DNA of 64,000 bases from Jiulongibacter sp024742395 (GTDB lineage: Bacteria > Bacteroidota > Bacteroidia > Cytophagales > Spirosomataceae): positions 1,674,001 to 1,738,000 of the forward strand of contig OZ252236.1 in the NCBI GenBank assembly GCA_965249455.1, in the 5' to 3' direction. The notes below the pieces were generated by a model that was not told the origin of the DNA, did no database searches, and saw only the letters and a list, made by a program, of their open reading frames with translations. Numbering within the stretch: position 1 is the stretch's first letter; the number at the start of each line of letters is the position of its first letter. The translations under genes were made by a program, and so were the position numbers. This document shows positions 35,186 to 43,642 of the stretch, one piece after another.

Positions 35186-35201
35186 TCCCTAATATTAGGG
35201 A
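35186..35201. promoter_or_regulatory. Regulon palindrome, copy 4 (fully symmetric)
   Basis: TCCCTAATATTAGGGA is a perfect 16-bp palindrome directly after the stop codon of the kinase gene. It is the most symmetric of the four copies and sits at the regulator's own gene. Confidence 0.7.
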
Positions 35202-35203
35202 GT

Positions 35204-36238
35204 TTAATTAATGTAAAGTTTAATTTCTGTACCCTTGCCAGGCTGTGAATCTATTATAATTTCAAAGTCTGAATCTTTTGCTCTTTCAGCATAATTTCTT
35301 AATCCGTTTCCTGTATTTTCTTGATTTGGGTTAAAACCCTTACCATTGTCTTTCAATGAAAATAGAATTCGGTGATCTACTTCTGAAATTTCAAGTTTTA
35401 CGCTTGTGGCCCCTGAATGCTTTGCAGCATTATTTAGTGCTTCTTTAATGATCATGTAACAGTTTTTTCGCTCTTCCATGTCAAGCTTTATGTCAAAGGA
35501 ATTAATTGACACTTTGTGAGAAAAACCAATTCCTTTGGCAGTTAGAATTTCTTTTCCAAAACTGATTATCCGCTCTATAAGCCTTTCGGAGCCATCGTTC
35601 ATAGGGTTTAATGCCCAAACCGTATCTTGCATCAGGCCTACAGATTCCTTTGAGTTTCCCGTTATTTTATCCAAAAGAGGCAGTAAATCTTTATTTTCTT
35701 CGGATAGCTTTTTTCTTAAAACTTCAGTATAGATAGCAATTGAACTTAAGTTAGAACCCACTTCATCATGCAGGTCTGAAGCAATTCTATTTCTTATATG
35801 TTCTATTTTTAATTTTTGCCTGAAATTGTATTGAAAGAAAAGGAAACTTCCTACAGCTACCAGAAGAGCTATATAGGCAATTATCATTGGCCAAAACCAC
35901 CACTTTTGCCACAAGGCTTCCATAACTTCTATCTTGATAGGAGGTCTATCCATCGTATTCGATTTGAATTCAAGAGAATAACTTCCGCCGGGTAGGTTTG
36001 TGTAGGCTGCTACAGGGTATTTTGAGGTTTTCCAGTTCTTGTCATATCCAGATAATCTGTATTGAAATGGTCCTTCAGAAAGAGACCACTCTATTCGCAG
36101 ACCATTTTCTAAGCCTTGCAGGTAAACACTGTCTTTGGTATCTGAAATAAAGTGTTTTAAGCCTTCAGCTTCAATGACAATAGGTTGGGCTATTGTACCA
36201 AAAGATACAAGAAGTAGGTAAGTTAAGACCCGAATCAC
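35204..36238 (-). CDS. Sensor histidine kinase (HisKA_3 type)
   Basis: 344 residues. A signal peptide is followed by one Y_Y_Y-like beta domain (FQYRLSGYDKNWKTSKYP, LPGGSYSLEFKS), a transmembrane helix (WWFWPMIIAYIALLVAVGSFLFFQY) and the HisKA_3 box with the phospho-accepting His in ASDLHDEVGSNLSS (about residue 153). The ATPase domain has KEALNNAAKHSGA and DNGKGFNP. The usual beta-propeller of large Bacteroidota sensors is missing. It starts with GTG at 36236-36238. It is the likely partner of the downstream NarL regulator. A hairpin TGGTGT-TTTT-ACACCA lies at 36248-36263, just upstream of the start. Confidence 0.9.
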   Translation of the reverse strand: MIRVLTYLLLVSFGTIAQPIVIEAEGLKHFISDTKDSVYLQGLENGLRIEWSLSEGPFQYRLSGYDKNWKTSKYPVAAYTNLPGGSYSLEFKSNTMDRPPIKIEVMEALWQKWWFWPMIIAYIALLVAVGSFLFFQYNFRQKLKIEHIRNRIASDLHDEVGSNLSSIAIYTEVLRKKLSEENKDLLPLLDKITGNSKESVGLMQDTVWALNPMNDGSERLIERIISFGKEILTAKGIGFSHKVSINSFDIKLDMEERKNCYMIIKEALNNAAKHSGATSVKLEISEVDHRILFSLKDNGKGFNPNQENTGNGLRNYAERAKDSDFEIIIDSQPGKGTEIKLYIN

Positions 36239-36247
36239 AGTGGTTTA

Positions 36248-36263
36248 TGGTGTTTTTACACCA
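36248..36263. other. Short hairpin upstream of the kinase start
   Basis: TGGTGT-TTTT-ACACCA, a perfect 6-bp inverted repeat 9 bp before the GTG start. It could be an operator, a weak terminator of the upstream 36332 gene or an RNA element covering the ribosome binding site. Confidence 0.3.
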
Positions 36264-36331
36264 ATAATAATGATTCTTCTTTTATATGTAGTCTTGTTTA
36301 AGGTCTTTATTCATTTTACACGGCCTTCTTA

Positions 36332-38041
36332 TTAGTAGGAGGTAGAATGATCGAAACGAACTCTGATCAGTATGTTTTCGTCCAGTATATATTCGTTCTT
36401 TATTGAAGTTAGAGGATATACATAGTCGCCAGGTTCTTGTTGTCCCAGTTCAAAGCAGTTGCCAAAATGTTCTGTTGAGGTATAAGGGCCCAGTTTCATT
36501 TTAACGTTCATATCGCCTTGGAATGTCTGAACTGTCACGGTAGAGTCTGCCACTCTGTTAAACGTGGCTGTTACACTGAAGTGGCCTCCTGCAGCATTCC
36601 TTGTAACAATGTAACGGTCTATTGTAGCTCCGGCATCTTGTGTAAAGTCAATAATAAAATCCTTGGGAGCAGAGAAACCATTTATTCGGGTTACGTTAAG
36701 ATACCTGTTATTATATTCTTCCCAAATAGATACGTTTTCAGTATTGTATCGCCAGTTTTGACCATTAATTCTATAACCCAGTTGTTCTAAACCCGGCTTA
36801 AGGTAAAGGGCATAAACCTCGTGGTCAGTTGTCTGACTCACTACGTCGCTGGACATCCAAAACGGGCTGTCAATGTCAGCATATTCATTAATGGGCGGCA
36901 CTACCCACAGATTTGTGTCTTCTTCGCCAAAATAACTATAAGGATGCGTTGAACGTGTATCAGTAGCAATGGGACAGCCCGGAGCCGTTCTTAAAAGAAC
37001 CCAGGATTCCTTTATGTATTCTTCACGGTAGGCATAGAAATATCTTTCGGCTCCCTCATCCCCACCAATTTTCGTCATATCATGCCAATTGACATGGTCA
37101 GAGGAGTATTGCGGAGTACTTTTGGCAAACACCGTTCCCACTAATTCATTGGTATAGCCATTTGCATATAAATGGGGTATGTTTGAATTATGATTAGAGA
37201 AATCTTCACATTCAATTTTTGCTGAAGGTGGAGTATAGTTTTCTGAAGTGTTCAGACACTCTTTTATTTCAGCCTTGAAAACCACTGATTCACTGGTTGA
37301 AAAACCGGGAAGAAGCATGACACTGTTGCCACTGTTCGCTGATATAATTGTGGAATCGCCTAAGCCGCTGCTCAGTAATACAGAATTGATTGCATTTTGA
37401 TTTTGATTGCCGTCTAAGGGGCTATCAAGATTGATGTCTTTAGGGCATAGATAAGAATACTTTACGGAACCACCCTTTGGCTGCCTGATTTCGATGTTCG
37501 TTGAGGCATTCGAAAAATTAGTAATGAGCATGAGGTAATAATCACCTGCATTTGCATCAGTAAGATTCAGTATACTATGCATTTCTGAATAATCACAAGA
37601 TTTCGGGAAACTACCCAACGCTTCACAGGTATTCGAGAGGTCTTGTTCGGCGATTGGCCCCCAAATAGCGGCGTCTATATCGTAGTTCTTACTGTTGCTT
37701 ATGTCAAACTCCAGATTGCTTCCGGAAAGAATTTTGACAAGTACCCACTTCTGATTTTCGTAATTTAAAAGACAACCAGGCTCAAAGGCCGGCGGCATTT
37801 TATAGCAGATTGATTCATTGACAATACCTTCAAAACTTAGATTATCTGTGGAGATTAAATAATCAACATTCGATGGGAATAGATCGCAGGCCAATTGACA
37901 ACTGTCATAAATACTGCTGACAACGTTTATAGGTTGTAGTCTTGTTTTCTGATCACCCTGCTTATTCTCCTGTGAAAGGACATTAAAGGATAAGAGGAAA
38001 AGGAAAGCACGCAAGGCGTTCTTAAAAAAAGCTAATTTCAT
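36332..38041 (-). CDS. Exported surface protein with PPC-like and PGF domains
   Basis: 569 residues with a signal peptide (ending in NVLSQ). Residues ~90-185 match the pre-peptidase/adhesin pattern (FDISNSKNYDIDAAIWGP, YSEMHSILNL, GDYYLMLITNFSNASTNIEI). A module with SANSGNSVMLLPGFSTSESVVFKAEIKEC lies near 235-260, as at the ends of the metzincin and the 51187 protein. The C-terminal 300 residues (VPPINEYADIDSPFWMSS, YLKPGLEQLGYRINGQNW) are unrecognised. The gene is upstream of the kinase gene on the same strand but 93 bp away, with its own -7 box at 38115-38122. A matrix or adhesin role is likely. Confidence 0.8.
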   Translation of the reverse strand: MKLAFFKNALRAFLFLLSFNVLSQENKQGDQKTRLQPINVVSSIYDSCQLACDLFPSNVDYLISTDNLSFEGIVNESICYKMPPAFEPGCLLNYENQKWVLVKILSGSNLEFDISNSKNYDIDAAIWGPIAEQDLSNTCEALGSFPKSCDYSEMHSILNLTDANAGDYYLMLITNFSNASTNIEIRQPKGGSVKYSYLCPKDINLDSPLDGNQNQNAINSVLLSSGLGDSTIISANSGNSVMLLPGFSTSESVVFKAEIKECLNTSENYTPPSAKIECEDFSNHNSNIPHLYANGYTNELVGTVFAKSTPQYSSDHVNWHDMTKIGGDEGAERYFYAYREEYIKESWVLLRTAPGCPIATDTRSTHPYSYFGEEDTNLWVVPPINEYADIDSPFWMSSDVVSQTTDHEVYALYLKPGLEQLGYRINGQNWRYNTENVSIWEEYNNRYLNVTRINGFSAPKDFIIDFTQDAGATIDRYIVTRNAAGGHFSVTATFNRVADSTVTVQTFQGDMNVKMKLGPYTSTEHFGNCFELGQQEPGDYVYPLTSIKNEYILDENILIRVRFDHSTSY

Positions 38042-38475
38042 TCTTCATTCTAGGCCCTCAAAAAAACTTGCACGTAAGATCTGAAGGGTAAAGTTCTAAT
38101 TATTATTAACGATGCAAAAGTAGATATAAAATGCTTATAATTAGCGTATTATTTTACTTTTTTATTCGCTTTAATTTTTCGCAATTTGGGGAAAAATGAG
38201 GAATTGCTTTCTCAATTTTCATTTCTTTTTGAAAAATATATCATAAAAATAGTATAAATACTTTTAGAGTTTAGCTAAATCTCTAATTATTAATTTCTTT
38301 TATTTCAAAAAAAATATTCCAAATTATCGCAGAAAGGGAAGCGACCCATTTTTAAAGGTTGCAGATTGGTAACCCGTGTTTTTTAAGACTTCTCTGCTTA
38401 CTCAGGATTAGGAAATGCTCCTAAAAAAACAGAATTTAGTCTGAAGATCTATTGAAAACTAACCCTATCCTTTAA
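38042..38475. other. 434-bp AT-rich intergenic region with divergent promoters
   Basis: Holds TACTTTTG on the minus strand at 38115-38122, a full TAnnTTTG match for the 36332-38041 gene. The rest is very AT-rich. No palindrome of the regulon lies at the expected distance; only a degenerate half (AAATCTCTAATTATTA, about 38276) resembles it. No ORF or RNA gene is visible. Confidence 0.5.
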
Positions 38476-39480
38476 ATGTATATAGTTAATAGCTACCCAT
38501 TAGCGGTATTGTTCTGCATAATTACGATGCTGTGTTGGGGCTCTTGGGCCAATACGCAAAAGCTTTCCAGTAAAAAATGGCCTTTTCAATTGTTCTATTG
38601 GGATTACGGCTTGGGCATTGTTCTTATTACACTCTTGCTTGCTTTTACACTAGGTTCTTCAGGATCTGGCGGAAGAGATTTTATGAGCGATTTAACTCAG
38701 GCATCTAAGGGTAATCTAGGCTCGGCTTTTATAGGCGGAGTTATATTCAATTTTGCTAATCTTCTTCTGGTAATTGCTATTGATATTGCAGGCATGGCTA
38801 TAGCTTTTCCTGTGGGAATTGGATTGGCATTGGTAATCGGGGTTTTGGCCAATTACCTTGATCAGCCGGCGGGCGATCCATTGTATCTTTTTCTCGGGGT
38901 CCTTTTTGTCACTATTGCAATTATCATTGACGCCATTGCCTACAAAGCTATACTTAAAAGTCAAGACAAGAAGCCTCTAAAAGGGATTGCCATATCAGTA
39001 TTGGCAGGCATTGCCATGGGTTTCTTTTTTAAGTACGTTGCAAACTCTATGGCCACAGATTTTGTGAACCCTCAGGTGGGTAAGTTAACACCTTATACGG
39101 CTCTGGTCATTTTCTCTTTCGGTTTGTTTCTTTCCAGTTTCATCCTCAATACCATCAATATGTATTGGCCTATTTCAGGTGAAAAGGTTTCGTTTAAAGA
39201 GTATGCTAGTTTAGGTACACCAAAACTTCATTTAATCGGGATTCTTGGAGGAGCCATTTGGGGCATTGGTATGTCGTTTAGCATTATTGCTTCTGAACAG
39301 GCGGGCCCGGCCATTGCTTATGGATTGGGTCAGGGAGCTACCATGGTAGCGGCCTTTTGGGGTGTATTTATCTGGAAAGAATTTAAGGGTTTGCCAGATA
39401 CCAAGAATTGGCTTATTTGGGCTATGTTCTCTTGTTTTTTAATTGGTTTAGGTCTGATCATTTATTCTAGAATAGCATAA
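38476..39480 (+). CDS. GRP/DMT-type sugar transporter
   Basis: 334 residues with ten predicted membrane segments. The N-terminal MLCWGSWANTQKL and the GGVIFNFANLLLVIAIDIAGMAIAFPVGIGLALVIGVLANYL region are characteristic of the glucose/ribose porter (GRP) branch of the drug/metabolite transporter superfamily. It would bring a sugar, probably ribose or a nucleoside-derived sugar, across the inner membrane. The stop is 1 bp before the ribokinase start, and the ADP-ribosylglycohydrolase gene follows, so the three form an operon. The neighbours point to ribose as substrate. Confidence 0.85.
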   Translation: MYIVNSYPLAVLFCIITMLCWGSWANTQKLSSKKWPFQLFYWDYGLGIVLITLLLAFTLGSSGSGGRDFMSDLTQASKGNLGSAFIGGVIFNFANLLLVIAIDIAGMAIAFPVGIGLALVIGVLANYLDQPAGDPLYLFLGVLFVTIAIIIDAIAYKAILKSQDKKPLKGIAISVLAGIAMGFFFKYVANSMATDFVNPQVGKLTPYTALVIFSFGLFLSSFILNTINMYWPISGEKVSFKEYASLGTPKLHLIGILGGAIWGIGMSFSIIASEQAGPAIAYGLGQGATMVAAFWGVFIWKEFKGLPDTKNWLIWAMFSCFLIGLGLIIYSRIA

Positions 39481-39481
39481 T

Positions 39482-40378
39482 ATGGATTTAGTAGTTATTG
39501 GGAGCTCCAACATGGATGTAGTCATTAAACTCCCGAAGATTCCTGTGGCAGGGGAGACGGTTTTAGGCGGTAAGTCTGAGATGATTTTCGGAGGTAAAGG
39601 GGCAAATCAGGCGGTAGCCGCAGCCCGTGCCAGTGGTAATGTTCTGTTTATTACAAAACTGGGACAAGATGCTTTTGGAAAGGAAATGAAGGAGCACTTT
39701 TTGCAGGAAAGTTTGCCTACCAAAGGTATACTGTCAGACGAAAAAGAAGTGACAGGTATTGCCCAGATTTTTGTAGAAGAATCAGGTGAAAATTGTATTG
39801 CTGTAGCCCCGGGAGCCAATGGTAATCTCGGAATAAAGGATGTCGAGCCCTTTATTGAAGAAATGGCTATGGCCAAAATAGTTTTAATGCAATTAGAAAT
39901 TCCTCTTTCTACGGTAGAGTATGTTGTAAATAAAGTTGCTCATAAAGGAGTGAAAGTTATTCTTAACCCTGCACCTGCTCAAAAATTACCTGAAGAGCTC
40001 CTGTCTAAATTATGGATGATTACACCAAATGAAACGGAAGCGGAGTTATTGACAGGCATTAAAGTTGGCGACCAGGATTCCGCGGTGAGTGCCGGCGAAT
40101 CTCTTCTGGCAATGGGTGTAGAGAATGCACTCATTACCCTTGGAGAAAATGGGAGTTTGCTCGTTAATAAATCTGGAAGTGAGCATTTCAGTACACCGAA
40201 GGTTAAAGCCATTGATAGTACCGCAGCGGGTGATGTCTTTAATGGTACTTTAGCTACTTTTTTAACCAAAGATTACCCAATAACAGAGGCAATAGTCATT
40301 GCCAGCAAAGCGGCCTCAATCTCTGTGGGTAGAATGGGGGCACAAACTTCAATACCTTATCTAAACGAAATTATTTGA
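39482..40378 (+). CDS. rbsK: Ribokinase
   Basis: 298 residues of the PfkB family. The N-terminal VVIGSSNMDVVIKLPKIPVAGETVLGG and GGKGANQAVAAARASG motifs bind the sugar. The C-terminal STAAGDVFNGTLATF contains the catalytic Asp and anion hole; TPNETEAELLTG is also typical of RbsK. It phosphorylates ribose to ribose-5-phosphate in the cytoplasm. It sits between the transporter and the glycohydrolase, each separated by 1 bp, so the operon would take up and use ribose set free from nucleosides or ADP-ribose. Confidence 0.94.
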   Translation: MDLVVIGSSNMDVVIKLPKIPVAGETVLGGKSEMIFGGKGANQAVAAARASGNVLFITKLGQDAFGKEMKEHFLQESLPTKGILSDEKEVTGIAQIFVEESGENCIAVAPGANGNLGIKDVEPFIEEMAMAKIVLMQLEIPLSTVEYVVNKVAHKGVKVILNPAPAQKLPEELLSKLWMITPNETEAELLTGIKVGDQDSAVSAGESLLAMGVENALITLGENGSLLVNKSGSEHFSTPKVKAIDSTAAGDVFNGTLATFLTKDYPITEAIVIASKAASISVGRMGAQTSIPYLNEII

Positions 40379-40379
40379 A

Positions 40380-41735
40380 ATGAATATGCACAAAAAACTG
40401 GCTACCCTTTCTTTCATTGTACTTTCGGCTTGCCAGCCCCAAAGTGAAGAGGCATTAAAAGATAGCAATTTTGATTATGGCGACTATTCACCTACAGGAG
40501 AAGAAGTGGTCATTTCACGAGAAGAATACAAAGACAAGCTTTATGGATTTTGGCTTGGCCAATGTATTGCCAACTGGACCGGACTTGTAACCGAGATGGA
40601 TAAGGTGGGCGACATTGGTGAAATAAAAACCGGCTCATTTTATACAAGGGAGGACTGGGGGAAACCAGATTTGCCAAGTATTTTCTCAAAAGATGGCAAA
40701 CCAAGTCATTTGTCTCCTACTATTGATTTTGTTTTTGAGAATGAGCAAGGTGTATGGGGGGCAGATGATGACACAGATATAGAATACATCTATCAATCTT
40801 TACTTTACGAGAATAAAACGAGTTTTTTAAACGGAGAACAAATACGAGAAGGCTGGTTGAAACATATTTTACCAGAAGAAGAAAATTTCCTGTGGGTGTC
40901 AAATCAAAAGGCATTTGATTTGATGCAAGAGGGAATGGTTCCTCCGGCTACAGGTGATCCTGCCAATAATCCGGAGTATGAAATGATTGATGCTCAATTA
41001 ACCACTGAAATATTTGGCTTGTTTGCACCGGCCAGACCAGATATGGCCAGGGCTATAGCGATTTTGCCTATTCAAACTACTGCCAGAGAAAATGCTGAAT
41101 GGATTTCACAGTTTTACGTTACCATGCATTCATTGGCTTCAAGAGTGGATGAAAGATTATCAATGAAAGAAAAAACACAATGGCTGGCTTTTAAGGCAAG
41201 GGAGGTTTTACCGAATGATTCTTATTCGGCTAAAATGTATGATTTTGTCAAAGGATTATATGAAGAAGGTAAAAGCTGGGAAGAAACAAGAGACGCCGTT
41301 TATCAACGCTATCAGGTAGAACAACAAGACGGGTACGATATTACCTCAAAGAATATTTATTGCAATGGCTGTTTTGCTGCAGGAATTAACTTTGCCTCTA
41401 GTTTGGTTAGTCTTTTTTGGGGAGAAGGTGATTTTAAGGAAACTATTAAAATCGGTGTACTGGCCGGCTGGGACTCTGATAATCCTACCGCTACCTGGGG
41501 TGGATTACTTGGCTTTATGATGGGAAAAGATGGAATTGAAAAGACTTTTGGACGGACTTTTTCTGAGAAATACAACATTCACAGAACCAGAACGAACTTT
41601 CCGAATGATGGAATGGACACTTTTTCTAAGATGGCTGAGAAAGGCCTTTTTATAGTAGATAGGGTAGTGCAAGACGAAATGGGCGGAGGTATAGACCTTA
41701 AAAAGAATTGCTGGTATATACCCCCGGCCAGATAA
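40380..41735 (+). CDS. ADP-ribosylglycohydrolase-family lipoprotein
   Basis: 451 residues. The N-terminal MNMHKKLATLSFIVLSAC is a lipoprotein signal with Cys18, so the enzyme should be outside the cytoplasm. Family motifs are KLYGFWLGQCIANWTG, the metal-binding WGADDDTDIEYIYQ (about residue 127) and GWDSDNPTATWGGLLGFM near 363. The family removes ADP-ribose or hydrolyses related N-glycosides. Placed with a sugar transporter and ribokinase, it may release ribose from ADP-ribose, NAD fragments or nucleosides in the periplasm. It begins 1 bp after the ribokinase stop. True substrate unknown. Confidence 0.88.
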   Translation: MNMHKKLATLSFIVLSACQPQSEEALKDSNFDYGDYSPTGEEVVISREEYKDKLYGFWLGQCIANWTGLVTEMDKVGDIGEIKTGSFYTREDWGKPDLPSIFSKDGKPSHLSPTIDFVFENEQGVWGADDDTDIEYIYQSLLYENKTSFLNGEQIREGWLKHILPEEENFLWVSNQKAFDLMQEGMVPPATGDPANNPEYEMIDAQLTTEIFGLFAPARPDMARAIAILPIQTTARENAEWISQFYVTMHSLASRVDERLSMKEKTQWLAFKAREVLPNDSYSAKMYDFVKGLYEEGKSWEETRDAVYQRYQVEQQDGYDITSKNIYCNGCFAAGINFASSLVSLFWGEGDFKETIKIGVLAGWDSDNPTATWGGLLGFMMGKDGIEKTFGRTFSEKYNIHRTRTNFPNDGMDTFSKMAEKGLFIVDRVVQDEMGGGIDLKKNCWYIPPAR

Positions 41736-41736
41736 T

Positions 41737-43566
41737 CTAGTTAATTTCTAATACCACAGGCTCCAGTGGAGTCAGGCTTAGACTTTTTCCTAAAGAAACT
41801 TTTTGATTCGTAAGTATATTTCGTGCACTGCTTTGGGCAGGTAATAATTCTCTGAATCTCTCCAGATTTAAGTTCATTGGTTTATCATTTTTATTGATAA
41901 TTACCATGACTTTCTCATTTAGGCTATGTCTGAAATAAACATAAATGCCATTTTCTGGAGCAAAATGAGTGAGTTTCCCATTATGAAGAGCTTCTGATGT
42001 CTTTCTGTAATTGAGAAGGGTTTTCATGAAATTCTGGGCGTCTTTCTCTTTGGCAGATAGTCCTTCTCCGGATTTTGCATTGCTCGTCATGCCCTCGAAA
42101 CCTCCCGGAAAGTCACCTCTTATTTCACCATGGGACTCTGAATGTGGGTTAGACATCAATACCTCCGTTCCATAATAGAATTGAGGGATTCCTCTCAAAG
42201 TGCTGAAGAGTGTAATGGCCATCTTAAATTGCTCAAAATTCTCATTCAATTGAGTGAATACTCTACTCATGTCATGATTGTCAGGGAAAATCAGCAATTT
42301 GTCCGCATCAGCATATAAGAAATCATTTGTCAGCGATTCATAAATGGTAATTAATCCTCCGTTCCAGTTCTCCGGTGTACTCAGCCCTTTTATTACGGCA
42401 TTTTGCAGTGGGAAATCCATAGGAGAAGGTACGTAAGATTTATAACCGTTACTGTTCACTTTTCCCATTTGCCAATAGGAAGTGATCGCAGGATTCATAC
42501 TCCACTCTTCCGAAGTAATGTTAAAATTGGGGTACTCTTCCATGATTCTTTGACTCCAGTGAGTTAAAAAGGCAGGATCAGAATAAGGGTAAGTATCTAC
42601 TCTCAGGCCGCCTAAGTCTGCGGTTTCAATCCACCATAAACTGTTTTGAATAAGATAGTTGGCCAGGTATGGATTTCTTTGGTTCATGTCTGGCATGGTC
42701 TCTACAAACCAGCCATCCAGATAAAGATCTTTGTCTGCATTAGAGGCATGAATATCTCGATGCACCTCTCTTCGATGATTTGTATTGACGTATTTTCCAC
42801 CAAAATTTATCCAATCTTTTGAAGGAAGATCATTCATCCACCAATGATTGCTACCACAATGATTCAGAACCACATCTCTGATGAGTTTAATTCCCTTTTC
42901 AGAGGCTTTTTTGGAAAGTGCTATGTATTCCTCATTACTACCAAAACGCGGGTCAATTTTGTAAAAGTCGGTGATGGCATAACCATGATAACTCCACTGA
43001 TCCATGTTGTTTTCTTCCATGGGCATAGGCCAGATGGCCGTAAAACCCATTTGTTGGATGTAATCCAAATGATTAATTATACCCTGGATATCGCCGCCAT
43101 GTCTGCCATATTCTACATTCTGTGCCTTATCGGCATATCCTTCGATATTATCGTTTTCAGGTTTACCATTTGAAAACCTATCAGGAGTAATCAGGTAGAC
43201 GGCATCAGAGGTATTAAACCCTTCTCTCGTTGCTGAATTTTTTTTTCGATTTAGAATAGGGTAGTTGGTGCTTATTTTATCAGAGCCCTTGCTGAACTCA
43301 ATGGTCATATTTCCTGCCTTTGCGTTCTTTTTTATTTCAAAATCAAGAAATAGGTAGTTTGGGTTTTCAGTTTTATGTACGGCTTTAAGTCTAATACCTT
43401 TAAAATTGATAGCAGGTGTATATTCAGCTATATTCTCTGCATGAACGAGAACCTGAAAGTTTGGGTCTTTCATACCTAACCACCAATTTGAAGGCTCCAG
43501 ATGTTGAATGGTTTGGCCCAAAGCCAGACCTTGAAAAATTAATAGGAATGCGGCTATACGAAGCAT
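41737..43566 (-). CDS. GH13 alpha-amylase family enzyme (neopullulanase/cyclomaltodextrinase-like)
   Basis: 609 residues from the ATG at 43566; a longer frame upstream adds an implausible head before the signal peptide (MLRIAAFLLIFQGLALGQ). An N-terminal beta domain (PSNWWLGMKDPNFQVLVHAENI) marks the cyclomaltodextrinase-type branch. Catalytic motifs are RDVVLNHCGSNH, the nucleophile Asp in GLRVDTYPY (about 322), the acid Glu in TSEEWS (about 351) and DNHDMSRVF (about 432). It should cut alpha-1,4 (and possibly alpha-1,6) glucan or cyclodextrins, like SusA. It is the last gene of the SusCD locus. Confidence 0.93.
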   Translation of the reverse strand: MLRIAAFLLIFQGLALGQTIQHLEPSNWWLGMKDPNFQVLVHAENIAEYTPAINFKGIRLKAVHKTENPNYLFLDFEIKKNAKAGNMTIEFSKGSDKISTNYPILNRKKNSATREGFNTSDAVYLITPDRFSNGKPENDNIEGYADKAQNVEYGRHGGDIQGIINHLDYIQQMGFTAIWPMPMEENNMDQWSYHGYAITDFYKIDPRFGSNEEYIALSKKASEKGIKLIRDVVLNHCGSNHWWMNDLPSKDWINFGGKYVNTNHRREVHRDIHASNADKDLYLDGWFVETMPDMNQRNPYLANYLIQNSLWWIETADLGGLRVDTYPYSDPAFLTHWSQRIMEEYPNFNITSEEWSMNPAITSYWQMGKVNSNGYKSYVPSPMDFPLQNAVIKGLSTPENWNGGLITIYESLTNDFLYADADKLLIFPDNHDMSRVFTQLNENFEQFKMAITLFSTLRGIPQFYYGTEVLMSNPHSESHGEIRGDFPGGFEGMTSNAKSGEGLSAKEKDAQNFMKTLLNYRKTSEALHNGKLTHFAPENGIYVYFRHSLNEKVMVIINKNDKPMNLNLERFRELLPAQSSARNILTNQKVSLGKSLSLTPLEPVVLEIN

Positions 43567-43642
43567 GATTCTCTGTTTTTGTTTTAAAAAAAGATGCAAC
43601 CGAGGCAATGCCTCGGCTGCATGCATATTATTCAACCATTAA

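Noticed and set aside
38276..38291. Fifth regulon palindrome upstream of the 36332-38041 gene
   Set aside because: Only the left half is preserved and the distance to the -7 box at 38115 is far from 23 bp.
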